Assembly (NCBI GenBank): GCA_964519535.1
Contig: CAZFIR010000177.1
Coordinates: 1-5,528, forward strand
Direction: 5' to 3'
Length of the DNA stretch: 5,528 bases
Source of the DNA: CAYWLI01 sp964519535
GTDB taxonomy: Bacteria > Desulfobacterota > B13-G15 > RBG-16-54-18
The notes under the pieces are model-generated. The model had not been told where the DNA came from. It saw nothing but the letters and a program-made list of their open reading frames with translations, and ran no database searches. Numbering within the stretch: the stretch's first letter is position 1; each line of letters begins with the position of its first letter. Below, one piece after another: positions 1 to 5,528 of this stretch. The translations under genes and the position numbers were made by a program.

Positions 1-51
1 TGCCTTCCGATCCTTAAAATCTAGATTCTCACTTGCTCTCTTTTTGGCCAT
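1..51 (-). CDS. N-terminal fragment of an unidentified protein (cut by the window edge)
   Basis: An open frame starts with ATG at 51 and runs off the left edge after 17 codons, reading MAKKRASENLDFKDRKA. It is preceded by a good Shine-Dalgarno sequence, AGAGGAG, nine bases upstream, and lies 48 bases downstream of the ligase start-to-stop frame end on the same strand, so it is probably the next gene of the operon. The visible stretch is rich in Lys, Arg and Asp and shows no membrane segment or signal peptide, which suggests a cytoplasmic protein. The fragment is too short to assign a family and I do not recognise it. A second ATG at 58 gives only nine codons before a stop and is not a credible alternative. 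Confidence 0.6.
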   Translation of the reverse strand, partial: MAKKRASENLDFKDRKA

Positions 52-60
52 ATTTCATAA

Positions 61-67
61 CTCCTCT
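61..67 (-). promoter_or_regulatory. Ribosome binding site of the left-edge gene
   Basis: On the minus strand this reads AGAGGAG, nine bases before the ATG at 51. It decides the start of the truncated gene in favour of that ATG over the ATG at 58, which would be only two bases from the motif and opens a nine-codon frame. Confidence 0.6.
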
Positions 68-90
68 TTTTGTGGGGTCAGTTCACGCGC

Positions 91-1497
91 TCACGAGTGA
101 TCCCTCAGGGCCGTGAATATCCGCTGTGGCAGGCCTGCGAAATAACCGCTGCTCATCACCACGATGACATCCCCTGGGGCTGTCCTTTCAACGCAGTGGG
201 TGACGATCTCCTCCGGGGCTTCCAGGTAGGTGGCAGCAACATCCCCTTTTGCCTTGTTGATCTCCTGGACAACCCTGTGGGGGTCCAATGCCTCTCCCTC
301 AGAAGGGGGTGAAAAGATTCGCCCGATCACCACGTGGTCGGCCTCCCCCAGGGCCGCGGTGAGTTCCTCCTGCAGGATATCTCTGCGCATGGTCTGACTC
401 CGGGGCTCAAAAATAGCCCATAAACGCCCCCCTGGAAAACGAGACCGCACCCCCCGCAGGGTCTCCCTGACGGCGGTGGGGTGGTGAGCAAAGTCGTCGA
501 TCACTGCTATGCCTCCTGCCTCTCCGATCACCTCCATCCGGCGCCTGACCCCCTGAAAGGTCCGCAGCCCCTCTCTGATTTGAGCAAAGGAAAGCCCGAT
601 GAGGCTGGCAGCGATCACAGCCCCCACGGCATTTTTTAAGTTATGCTCCCCCCAGAGGGGGACCGTGAACGCCCCCATCTCTTCACTGCCTTGCTGAAGA
701 CGGAAGGTCGTTCCTTCGGGGGTTACCTGCACGCCTTTGAGTGACCAGCGGCCCGCCGTCCCGAAGGTCTCCACCGGACACAGGGCCGCAGAGACCATAT
801 CCCCGACGACTTCATCATCAGTATTGGCAATGAGGATACCTTTTTTCGGGATGATGGCGAGGAGTTGGCGGAATGCGCCCTTCACCTCCTCAAGGTTTGT
901 ATAGATGTCGGCATGATCGAATTCGATGCTGTGCAGGATCACCATTTGGGGCAGATAATGAAGGAACTTAGGACCCTTATCAAAAAAGGCGCTGTCATAC
1001 TCATCCCCCTCCAGGACGGTCCACTTCCCCTTTCCAAGCCGGTACCCCCGGCCGAAGTTCAGGGCCATCCCCCCGACCAGAAACGAGGGATCCAACCCCC
1101 CTGAAAACAGGAGCCAGGCGAGCAGGGAGGCCGTGGTGGTCTTTCCATGGGTGCCAGCCACCACTGCTGAACGCTTCTTGCCCAGGAGGACTTCTTCGAT
1201 CAAACCGGGGAGGGAGAGGTAGGGGATCGCCCTGTCCAGAACGGCCTCCACCTCTGGATTGCCCCTGGATACGGCGTTGCCGATCACCACCAGGTCGGGA
1301 GGGGGGGAGAGATGGGAGGCGTCATATCCCTCCTTGACGACGATGTCACGCTCGTGCAGGAGTCTGTCAGTAGGGGGATGGAGGGATGCGTCCGAGCCAC
1401 TCACCGCATATCCCATCTCCTGCAGCAGGAGGGCGGTCTGGGCCATAGCGATCCCGCCGATGCCGATGAAGTAGCAGTGTGCACCCTTTTTCAGCAT
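91..1497 (-). CDS. mpl: UDP-N-acetylmuramate:L-alanyl-gamma-D-glutamyl-meso-diaminopimelate ligase (Mpl)
   Basis: This is a 468-residue Mur-ligase-family enzyme. Mpl uses ATP to join recycled tripeptide to UDP-MurNAc in the cytoplasm, feeding wall peptide back into peptidoglycan synthesis. The N-terminal Rossmann domain shows GIGGIAMA (12-19). The ATP-binding loop is GTHGKTTT (115-122, Lys119). EGDEYDSAFFDK (163-174) and FDHADI (193-198) are Mpl signatures; MurC has EADE-type sequence in the first position. GEHNLKNA (283-290) and DDFAHHPTA (334-342) mark the central/C-terminal domains, with EPRSQTMRR at 364-372. The length fits the family (about 450-460). The ATG at 1497 is the earliest possible start because an in-frame TAA lies two codons upstream. 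Its Shine-Dalgarno is poor. It follows ldcA by 61 bases. MurC is the main alternative and is disfavoured by the motifs. Confidence 0.93.
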   Translation of the reverse strand: MLKKGAHCYFIGIGGIAMAQTALLLQEMGYAVSGSDASLHPPTDRLLHERDIVVKEGYDASHLSPPPDLVVIGNAVSRGNPEVEAVLDRAIPYLSLPGLIEEVLLGKKRSAVVAGTHGKTTTASLLAWLLFSGGLDPSFLVGGMALNFGRGYRLGKGKWTVLEGDEYDSAFFDKGPKFLHYLPQMVILHSIEFDHADIYTNLEEVKGAFRQLLAIIPKKGILIANTDDEVVGDMVSAALCPVETFGTAGRWSLKGVQVTPEGTTFRLQQGSEEMGAFTVPLWGEHNLKNAVGAVIAASLIGLSFAQIREGLRTFQGVRRRMEVIGEAGGIAVIDDFAHHPTAVRETLRGVRSRFPGGRLWAIFEPRSQTMRRDILQEELTAALGEADHVVIGRIFSPPSEGEALDPHRVVQEINKAKGDVAATYLEAPEEIVTHCVERTAPGDVIVVMSSGYFAGLPQRIFTALRDHS

Positions 1498-1558
1498 GAC
1501 TTATGAAAGACAACCCTTCTCGTTGTGGACCTTCCAAAGAGGGAATTAGGGGACCTCG

Positions 1559-2488
1559 TCATGGACCATGCTCACCCTCTCCGTGAAAGCTCATTACCCC
1601 TCCTTGTATCCTGACCCATGTGCCGAGGGGGAAGGTGAGGTTGCGTGGCCCGTGGCCCGAGGGGAAACCGAAGAGTACCGGACCTTCAATCTCCTTCAAG
1701 ACATCCAAGATCACCTTGTGCAGGAGGCCCTTCTCCGTATCGCACCCGGGCATCTGGCCGAAGACGACCCCCCTCACCCCCGCCAGCTTCCCCGCGCTCT
1801 TCAAATGGGTGAGCATCCGGTCGATTCGATAGGGGGGTTCATCCACATCCTCCACAAAGAGGACCTTCCCCTGCAGATCCGGCTCATACGGGGTCCCCAC
1901 TGTCGTCACCAGTGAGGAGAGACATCCCCCAATAATCTCTCCTTGGGCCTCGCCCTCGCGCAGAACGGAGCAGGTGATCTTCTCGACCTGTGCAGAAGCA
2001 GTGAGGGCCTCATGGAGGGACTGCGCAATCTCCGTATCCCCTTCTACAAACTGGCGGGTGGCAACGTTGGGGCCGTGCAGGGGAATGACAAGACACCTTT
2101 GCAACAGATAGATGAGCAGGACCGTGATGTCGCTGCACCCCACGAGGGCCTTGGGATGGCTTCGCATTACATCGGGATCCAGATAGGGTATGATCCGCTG
2201 CGCACCATAGCCGCCCCGTGTGCACAGGATGGCCTTGATCCCAGGATCGAGGAACATCTCCATGAGCTCCTGGGCACGCTCCTCATCCGTTCCAGCCAGG
2301 TAGAGGTGCCTCCTCTGCAGGAGGAAAGAGGAATATCGAATCTCAAATCCCATCTCCCTCAGCCGCGCAGCACCCCGGTGCAGGAAATCTTCGTTTCCTC
2401 TCGGGATGTGGCTGGCTGGCGCCACGATACCGAGGCAATCACCCGGCTGGAGTGGTGGATGCATTACCGGTGGATGGCATCTCTTCAT
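1559..2488 (-). CDS. ldcA: Murein tetrapeptide LD-carboxypeptidase, peptidase family S66 (LdcA)
   Basis: This 309-residue protein belongs to the S66 serine peptidases. LdcA removes the terminal D-Ala from recovered murein tetrapeptides in the cytoplasm and yields the tripeptide that Mpl uses. The opening PLQPGDCLGIVAPAS (12-26) is typical of the family. CTRGGYGAQRI (89-99) precedes GCSDIT (117-122), which carries the probable nucleophile Ser119. LFVEDVDEPPYRIDRML (210-226) holds the probable catalytic Glu213, and FPSGHGPRNLTFPLG (275-289) holds His279. This matches the family's Ser-Glu-His triad; which Glu of the motif is catalytic is my reading from spacing. No signal peptide is seen. The ATG at 2488 overlaps the kinase stop as ATGA and has AGAGGAG eleven bases upstream, favouring it over Met9. 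Microcin-immunity MccF is a related S66 branch, but the neighbours favour LdcA. Confidence 0.92.
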   Translation of the reverse strand: MKRCHPPVMHPPLQPGDCLGIVAPASHIPRGNEDFLHRGAARLREMGFEIRYSSFLLQRRHLYLAGTDEERAQELMEMFLDPGIKAILCTRGGYGAQRIIPYLDPDVMRSHPKALVGCSDITVLLIYLLQRCLVIPLHGPNVATRQFVEGDTEIAQSLHEALTASAQVEKITCSVLREGEAQGEIIGGCLSSLVTTVGTPYEPDLQGKVLFVEDVDEPPYRIDRMLTHLKSAGKLAGVRGVVFGQMPGCDTEKGLLHKVILDVLKEIEGPVLFGFPSGHGPRNLTFPLGTWVRIQGGVMSFHGEGEHGP

Positions 2489-3531
2489 ATCCCCTGAATC
2501 TCCTCTAAGACAACCCGTTTCAAATTTTTATATGGCGCAAAGAACTGATCTCCCAGGAGGGCGCGCAGGCTCTTCACAGCAGGGGGGATGTATTGGCGAA
2601 AATAATCCTTCCCCATCTTCTGACTCAAAAAGGCAAAGGCACCCAGGATCTGCATGTTTCGATGCAAGGCTACAAAGGGATAGAGCTCCCGAAATTCCTG
2701 GGGACCCAGGGCGATCCGCTCCTGTATCCGCTCCAGGTAATAGGAAAGGAGTTCTTCTCGCACCCCCTCCTCCAGCTCCACATAGGGATCCAGCAACAGG
2801 GAAGCCAGATCATACTGGAGTGGTCCCAGCCTCGCCCCTTGAAAATCGAGAAGGCCCAATCCACGCTCCCTGATCATGATGTTGCGGGACTGGAAGTCAC
2901 GATACAGGAAATACCCGGCCCATGCCTCCACCGCTCGCTGGGCCAGGTCCTTCAGCTCTTCCCTGAGTTCCTCATCAGGGAACTCGAGGTCGAGGTAGCC
3001 CTTCAGGAAGGCACGGTGAAAGTAACCCGACTCCCACGCCAGCATGAAATCCCCATCATACGGCGCATTGTGGGTCCGGGCGGGATCAAACCCCTCGCGC
3101 CCTTTAACCTGGATGATAACGAGGAGGTCGATGACCTTCTGGTAGATTTCAATTATCTGTCCGCGATCTCCCTTAATCTCCTTGACCTCGGTCTGGAGGT
3201 GACAATCCCCTAGATCCTCCATAATAAACCAACCCCGCTCCTTGTCATAATGGTAGATCTCCGGTACGGGAACTCCCTTTGCCCGCAGGTGTCCGGCGAT
3301 GTAGAGAAAGGAATCGTTCTCCGTTATCCCGCGCAGATCCTTTGGCGGGCGTTCGTGGACCATAACCACCCAACTCCCCTCTTTCCCCGTGACCCGATAA
3401 AAGCGCCGTTGCGAACCGTCACCGGCGATTTCCTCCCACGAGAGCTTTTCCGTCAAGAGGCGCTCCTCGACAAAACAAATCAGGTCCTGTGAGAGAACGG
3501 TTCCTCTCTCTGCTCTCTTTTCTGCGGTCAT
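2485..3531 (-). CDS. amgK: Aminoglycoside/choline-kinase-fold sugar kinase, probable N-acetylmuramate/GlcNAc 1-kinase (AmgK-like)
   Basis: This 348-residue cytoplasmic phosphotransferase of the APH/choline kinase fold probably phosphorylates the anomeric hydroxyl of MurNAc (and perhaps GlcNAc), as AmgK does in pseudomonads. The nucleotide-binding N-lobe shows GDGSQRRFYRV (37-47), like the SxRRYxR segment of AmgK. EDLGD (105-109) is the hinge. YRDFQSRN (210-217) is the catalytic loop, with Asp212 as base and Asn217 as metal ligand. LLDFQGARLGPLQYDLASLL (227-246) carries the second metal ligand, Asp229. The first loop residue is Tyr rather than the His of many APH enzymes. The start is either ATG 3531 or GTG 3537, which overlaps the preceding stop as GTGA; I chose the ATG. 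The gene follows a nucleotidyltransferase and overlaps ldcA by four bases. Sugar specificity is inferred from context; another hexose kinase is possible. Confidence 0.78.
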   Translation of the reverse strand: MTAEKRAERGTVLSQDLICFVEERLLTEKLSWEEIAGDGSQRRFYRVTGKEGSWVVMVHERPPKDLRGITENDSFLYIAGHLRAKGVPVPEIYHYDKERGWFIMEDLGDCHLQTEVKEIKGDRGQIIEIYQKVIDLLVIIQVKGREGFDPARTHNAPYDGDFMLAWESGYFHRAFLKGYLDLEFPDEELREELKDLAQRAVEAWAGYFLYRDFQSRNIMIRERGLGLLDFQGARLGPLQYDLASLLLDPYVELEEGVREELLSYYLERIQERIALGPQEFRELYPFVALHRNMQILGAFAFLSQKMGKDYFRQYIPPAVKSLRALLGDQFFAPYKNLKRVVLEEIQGI

Positions 3532-3533
3532 GC

Positions 3534-4466
3534 TCACCCTGGGATCAAGGCCTCCCCGTGATGCCGGCCCCGCACCTGCGTCCCATCACCGACAATGCAT
3601 CCTTCAAGAACGCTGCCCTCTTCCACCACAACGTCCTCCCAGAGGATGGAATCCTTCAGAAAGGACCCGGCGCCGATACGCGTCCCCTTGCCCACGCAGA
3701 TAATCCCCTCCATCCGGATTGCCTCCTCCAGATGGGCCTGGGGATGGATGACCGGCCCCATTCCCGCGCCCATGAGATGCCGATGCAGGTCCATATAGTC
3801 CGCCACCCGCCCGATATCCAGCCAATATCCCCCCTCCATCTCATATCCCCTAATGGCCTCTCCCTGGGATGCAAGTTCCATATAGAATTCCATAATACCA
3901 AAAAATCCGGCGGAGGGCATGTGTTCGAGAAGTCCGGATGAGATGATGTGGATACCCGTGAAGGTCAATATCCGTGATGGAGCGATGGATTTTTTGATCG
4001 ACTGCCCCCTGACGCTGACGATGCGACCTTCCACATCGATACCCACCTGGTTGAAGCGGGGATGGTCACAGAGGATTAAGGTAGCGAGGTTGTCTGTCTC
4101 TCGGTGATAGTGCAGCGCGGGTCTCAGGTCAAAGGTATGATAGATATCGGCGTTGGCCACTACAAAAAAAGGGGCGTCTCGGAGGAAATCGGCGCAGTTC
4201 TTGATCCCGCCACCAGTTCCCAGGATCTCGGGCTCAAGCCTCACTTCCACTTGTACCCCCCATCTCACCCCGCCCACGAATTGCTCCATCTGCTCGGCCA
4301 AGTGGTAGGTGTTGATAATGATCCCCGTCACCCCCATACTCGCCAACTGCTCGATTATTATGCCCAGCAGAGGCCGGTTCAGCACAGGGAAGAGGGGTTT
4401 GGGCCTGATTTTTGTCAGGGGTTCCAGCCTGGTCCCAAGACCGGCAGCCAGGATCATGGCCTTCAT
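3534..4466 (-). CDS. murU: Sugar-1-phosphate nucleotidyltransferase with C-terminal beta-helix (MurU-like)
   Basis: This 310-residue enzyme transfers a nucleotide from an NTP to a sugar-1-phosphate. Given the adjacent kinase, ldcA and mpl, the likely product is UDP-MurNAc. The N-terminal GT-A fold shows LAAGLGTRLEPLT (6-18), RPKPLFPV (21-28, Lys23), LGTGGGI (82-88), NADIYH (105-110, metal-binding Asp) and YWLDIGRVADY (214-224). Residues 235-298 form hexapeptide-like turns (VGKGTRIGAGSF, VEEGSVLEGC, VGDGTQV), that is, a short left-handed beta-helix. Pseudomonad MurU is only about 220 residues and lacks it, so a GlcNAc-1-P or mannose-1-P enzyme remains possible. The start at 4466 puts the MKAMILAAG opening at the N-terminus and has a GGGGGAT stretch upstream; ATG 4490 would add eight residues without a ribosome site. 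The gene lies 36 bases after lemA. Confidence 0.72.
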   Translation of the reverse strand: MKAMILAAGLGTRLEPLTKIRPKPLFPVLNRPLLGIIIEQLASMGVTGIIINTYHLAEQMEQFVGGVRWGVQVEVRLEPEILGTGGGIKNCADFLRDAPFFVVANADIYHTFDLRPALHYHRETDNLATLILCDHPRFNQVGIDVEGRIVSVRGQSIKKSIAPSRILTFTGIHIISSGLLEHMPSAGFFGIMEFYMELASQGEAIRGYEMEGGYWLDIGRVADYMDLHRHLMGAGMGPVIHPQAHLEEAIRMEGIICVGKGTRIGAGSFLKDSILWEDVVVEEGSVLEGCIVGDGTQVRGRHHGEALIPG

Positions 4467-4502
4467 CGATCCATCCCCCAAAGAAAACATGGAACAGTAA
4501 TA

Positions 4503-5066
4503 TCAGAACCGGACCTGTGGAGGCTCCGGTGCATCTAAGAGAGGCGCCTTGGTGAAGCCGAAAATAGCTGCCACGATAACGATGGGGAATCTCTGGCTAT
4601 AGGCATTATATTCCCTGACCGCCTCGTTGTACCTCATGCGCCCCTCGGCGATGCTGTTCTCGGCATCGGCCACCTTTTCCTGGAGATGGATGAATTGCTG
4701 ATCGGCCTTGAGGTCGGGATACCGTTCTGCCACAATCAACAGTTGATCCAGTGCCGCTGTCAATGCATTATTGGCCTTTATCTTTTGCGACATGGTCATT
4801 GCCACGGCGGCCTTTGCATGCGCCCTGGTAACCTTCCCAAAGACCTCCTGTTCGTGTGGGGCACACCCTTTGACCGTCTGAACATAGTTGGGGATGAGAT
4901 CCAACCAGTGCTGCTGCTGTTTTTCCATCTGGGCCCAGGCCGTTTTGATCTCCTCGTGCAGGGCCATCAACTGATTGCGGGTCCGCTTGATAGAAGGATA
5001 CAATAACAGAACCAAAACTCCGACTATAACAAAGATGAACAAACAACCCTTTTTCCCCCCTGCCAT
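4503..5066 (-). CDS. lemA: LemA family protein, complete downstream copy
   Basis: This is a 187-residue LemA-family protein, a family of membrane-anchored helical proteins without an established biochemical function. Residues 1-6 (MAGGKK) are basic and lead into one membrane segment at about 8-23. A long alpha-helical domain with LDLIPNYVQTVKG (55-67), AERYPDLKA (113-121), RMRYNEAVREYNAY (143-156) and IFGF (168-171) follows, all family hallmarks. ATG 5066 is chosen because AAGGAGG lies five bases upstream; an earlier in-frame ATG at 5120 would add 18 charged residues ahead of the anchor and has no support. The copy is about 60% identical by eye to its upstream neighbour but has drifted from consensus at several places (GYA to GCA, TEN to AEN, FPNN to FPIV). 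Cys8 sits at the start of the hydrophobic run, so it is not a lipobox. Confidence 0.9.
   Translation of the reverse strand: MAGGKKGCLFIFVIVGVLVLLLYPSIKRTRNQLMALHEEIKTAWAQMEKQQQHWLDLIPNYVQTVKGCAPHEQEVFGKVTRAHAKAAVAMTMSQKIKANNALTAALDQLLIVAERYPDLKADQQFIHLQEKVADAENSIAEGRMRYNEAVREYNAYSQRFPIVIVAAIFGFTKAPLLDAPEPPQVRF
4524..4877 (-). repeat. Direct repeat copy A (inside the downstream lemA)
   Basis: This stretch aligns without gaps to 5175-5528 at a constant offset of 651 bases. Near-identical blocks include the one around 4612-4640 (tccctgaccgcctc, then tgtacctcatgcgc) and the one around 4704-4726 (ggccttgag, then tcgggataccgttc). The repeat is a gene duplication and not a mobile element. Protein identity over it is about 60% counted by eye. 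Confidence 0.75.
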
Positions 5067-5071
5067 CTCAT

Positions 5072-5078
5072 CCTCCTT
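5072..5078 (-). promoter_or_regulatory. Strong ribosome binding site of the complete lemA copy
   Basis: The minus strand reads AAGGAGG, a near-perfect Shine-Dalgarno sequence five bases before ATG 5066. It settles the start of this lemA copy against the in-frame ATG at 5120. It is the best ribosome site among the complete genes, which suggests high translation of this small membrane protein. Confidence 0.75.
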
Positions 5079-5141
5079 TCCTTCGCCATCTCCCCTGTAA
5101 CCCCTATGGAGGTCCTTCAAAGGGAAAGGGGGGGGGCCGGA

Positions 5142-5528
5142 TCAGAACTGGACCTTTGGCGGCTTCTCGGCCTCCTCCGGGGCCTCAAAGAGGGTGGCCC
5201 TTCCGAAGCCGAAGATACCCGCCAAGATATTGTTGGGAAACCTCCGGATATAGACGTTATAGTCCCTGACCGCCTCATTGTACCTCATGCGCTCCACAGC
5301 GATTCGGTTCTCAGTACCAGCCAGCTCGTCCTGGAGGCGGATGAAGTTCTGATTGGCCTTGAGATCGGGATACCGTTCCACCACCACCAGTAACCGGCTC
5401 AGGGCCGCTGTCAGCTCAGTGTTTGCTTCTATCTGCTGGGATGGTGTTACCGACCCTGCGACCTTTGCCCGCGCATTAGTAACCTCGATAAAGACCTCCC
5501 GTTCGTGCCGGGCATACCCCTTGACCGT
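5142..5528 (-). CDS. lemA: LemA family protein, upstream copy (N-terminus outside the window)
   Basis: The frame is open from the right edge to a TGA at 5142-5144 and gives the last 128 residues of a LemA-family protein; the membrane anchor lies outside the window. The visible part begins TVKGYARHEREVF and continues with VERYPDLKANQNFIRLQ, TENRIAVERMRYNEAV, YIRRFPNNILAGIFGF and an FEAPEE tail, which matches the family consensus more closely than the downstream copy does. The tail has four extra residues (EAEK-like) relative to that copy, ending PPKVQF against PPQVRF. The gap to the downstream copy start is 75 bases, so the two are probably co-transcribed. The function of the family is not established; the two proteins might form a hetero-complex, which is inference. 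Confidence 0.92.
   Translation of the reverse strand, partial: TVKGYARHEREVFIEVTNARAKVAGSVTPSQQIEANTELTAALSRLLVVVERYPDLKANQNFIRLQDELAGTENRIAVERMRYNEAVRDYNVYIRRFPNNILAGIFGFGRATLFEAPEEAEKPPKVQF
5175..5528 (-). repeat. Direct repeat copy B (inside the upstream lemA)
   Basis: This is the partner of 4524-4877 at an offset of 651 bases. The frame is kept throughout, and the offset drops to 639 only at the extreme C-terminus, where this copy has four extra codons. The repeat probably continues beyond the right edge. Confidence 0.75.

Noticed and set aside
29..58. Nine-codon frame from the ATG at 58 as a leader peptide
   Set aside because: It is too close to the ribosome site (two bases) and overlaps the better ATG at 51. 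There is no regulatory pattern such as repeated codons followed by a terminator.
1510..1526. Hairpin between ldcA and mpl as a terminator
   Set aside because: The stem has only five pairs, is not GC-rich and is not followed by a U tract, so it is unlikely to end transcription.
1943..2497. Plus-strand open frame of 184 codons
   Set aside because: It is antisense to ldcA, whose S66 triad motifs are clear. Long antisense frames are expected in GC-rich coding DNA.
2593..3213. Plus-strand open frame of 206 codons
   Set aside because: It lies wholly antisense to the kinase gene, whose catalytic motifs are intact. It has no recognisable domain and no place in the operon.
3489..3941. Plus-strand open frame of 150 codons
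   Set aside because: It is antisense to the nucleotidyltransferase C-terminus. The His/Pro-rich translation has no family features.
5064..5120. Longer start for the downstream lemA copy at ATG 5120
   Set aside because: It would place 18 charged residues before the membrane anchor and lacks a ribosome site, while ATG 5066 has a near-perfect one.
5128..5136. Run of nine G (C on the coding strand) between the two lemA genes as a phase-variation tract
   Set aside because: It is intergenic and there is no recognisable promoter around it, so slippage would have no evident effect. It may even be a sequencing-length uncertainty.

Overview
The window holds one run of seven co-directional genes, all on the minus strand and read from right to left. 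Gaps are short or the genes overlap, so it looks like part of a single operon. In order of transcription it contains: the C-terminal part of a LemA-family gene cut by the right edge, a second complete lemA paralogue, a sugar-1-phosphate nucleotidyltransferase (MurU-like), an aminoglycoside/choline-kinase-fold sugar kinase (AmgK-like), an S66 LD-carboxypeptidase (LdcA), UDP-MurNAc-peptide ligase (Mpl), and the first 17 codons of an unidentified gene cut by the left edge. No RNA gene, mobile element, CRISPR array or convincing terminator was found, and there is no gene-free stretch longer than about 75 bases.

The four central genes make sense together as cytoplasmic peptidoglycan recycling. By homology the kinase would make MurNAc-alpha-1-phosphate and the nucleotidyltransferase would convert it to UDP-MurNAc. 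LdcA would trim recovered tetrapeptide to L-Ala-gamma-D-Glu-meso-DAP tripeptide, and Mpl would ligate that tripeptide to UDP-MurNAc. The cluster would thus supply both substrates of Mpl and bypass much of de novo synthesis, including the fosfomycin-sensitive MurA step. The LdcA and Mpl calls rest on strong motifs. The sugar specificity of the kinase/nucleotidyltransferase pair is inferred largely from context, and the nucleotidyltransferase carries a C-terminal beta-helix that short pseudomonad MurU proteins lack.

The junctions are tight. The nucleotidyltransferase stop and the kinase start overlap or nearly touch (GTGA, with an ATG two bases further on). The kinase stop and ldcA start overlap as ATGA. 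The two lemA copies form an imperfect direct repeat with a 651-base period and about 60% protein identity by eye. What LemA proteins have to do with wall recycling is unknown.

The organism is most likely a Gram-negative bacterium, since Mpl-based recycling is mainly a Gram-negative trait. The GC-rich composition and the gene style would fit a deltaproteobacterial (Desulfobacterota-like) or related uncultured lineage, but this assignment is a low-confidence impression.
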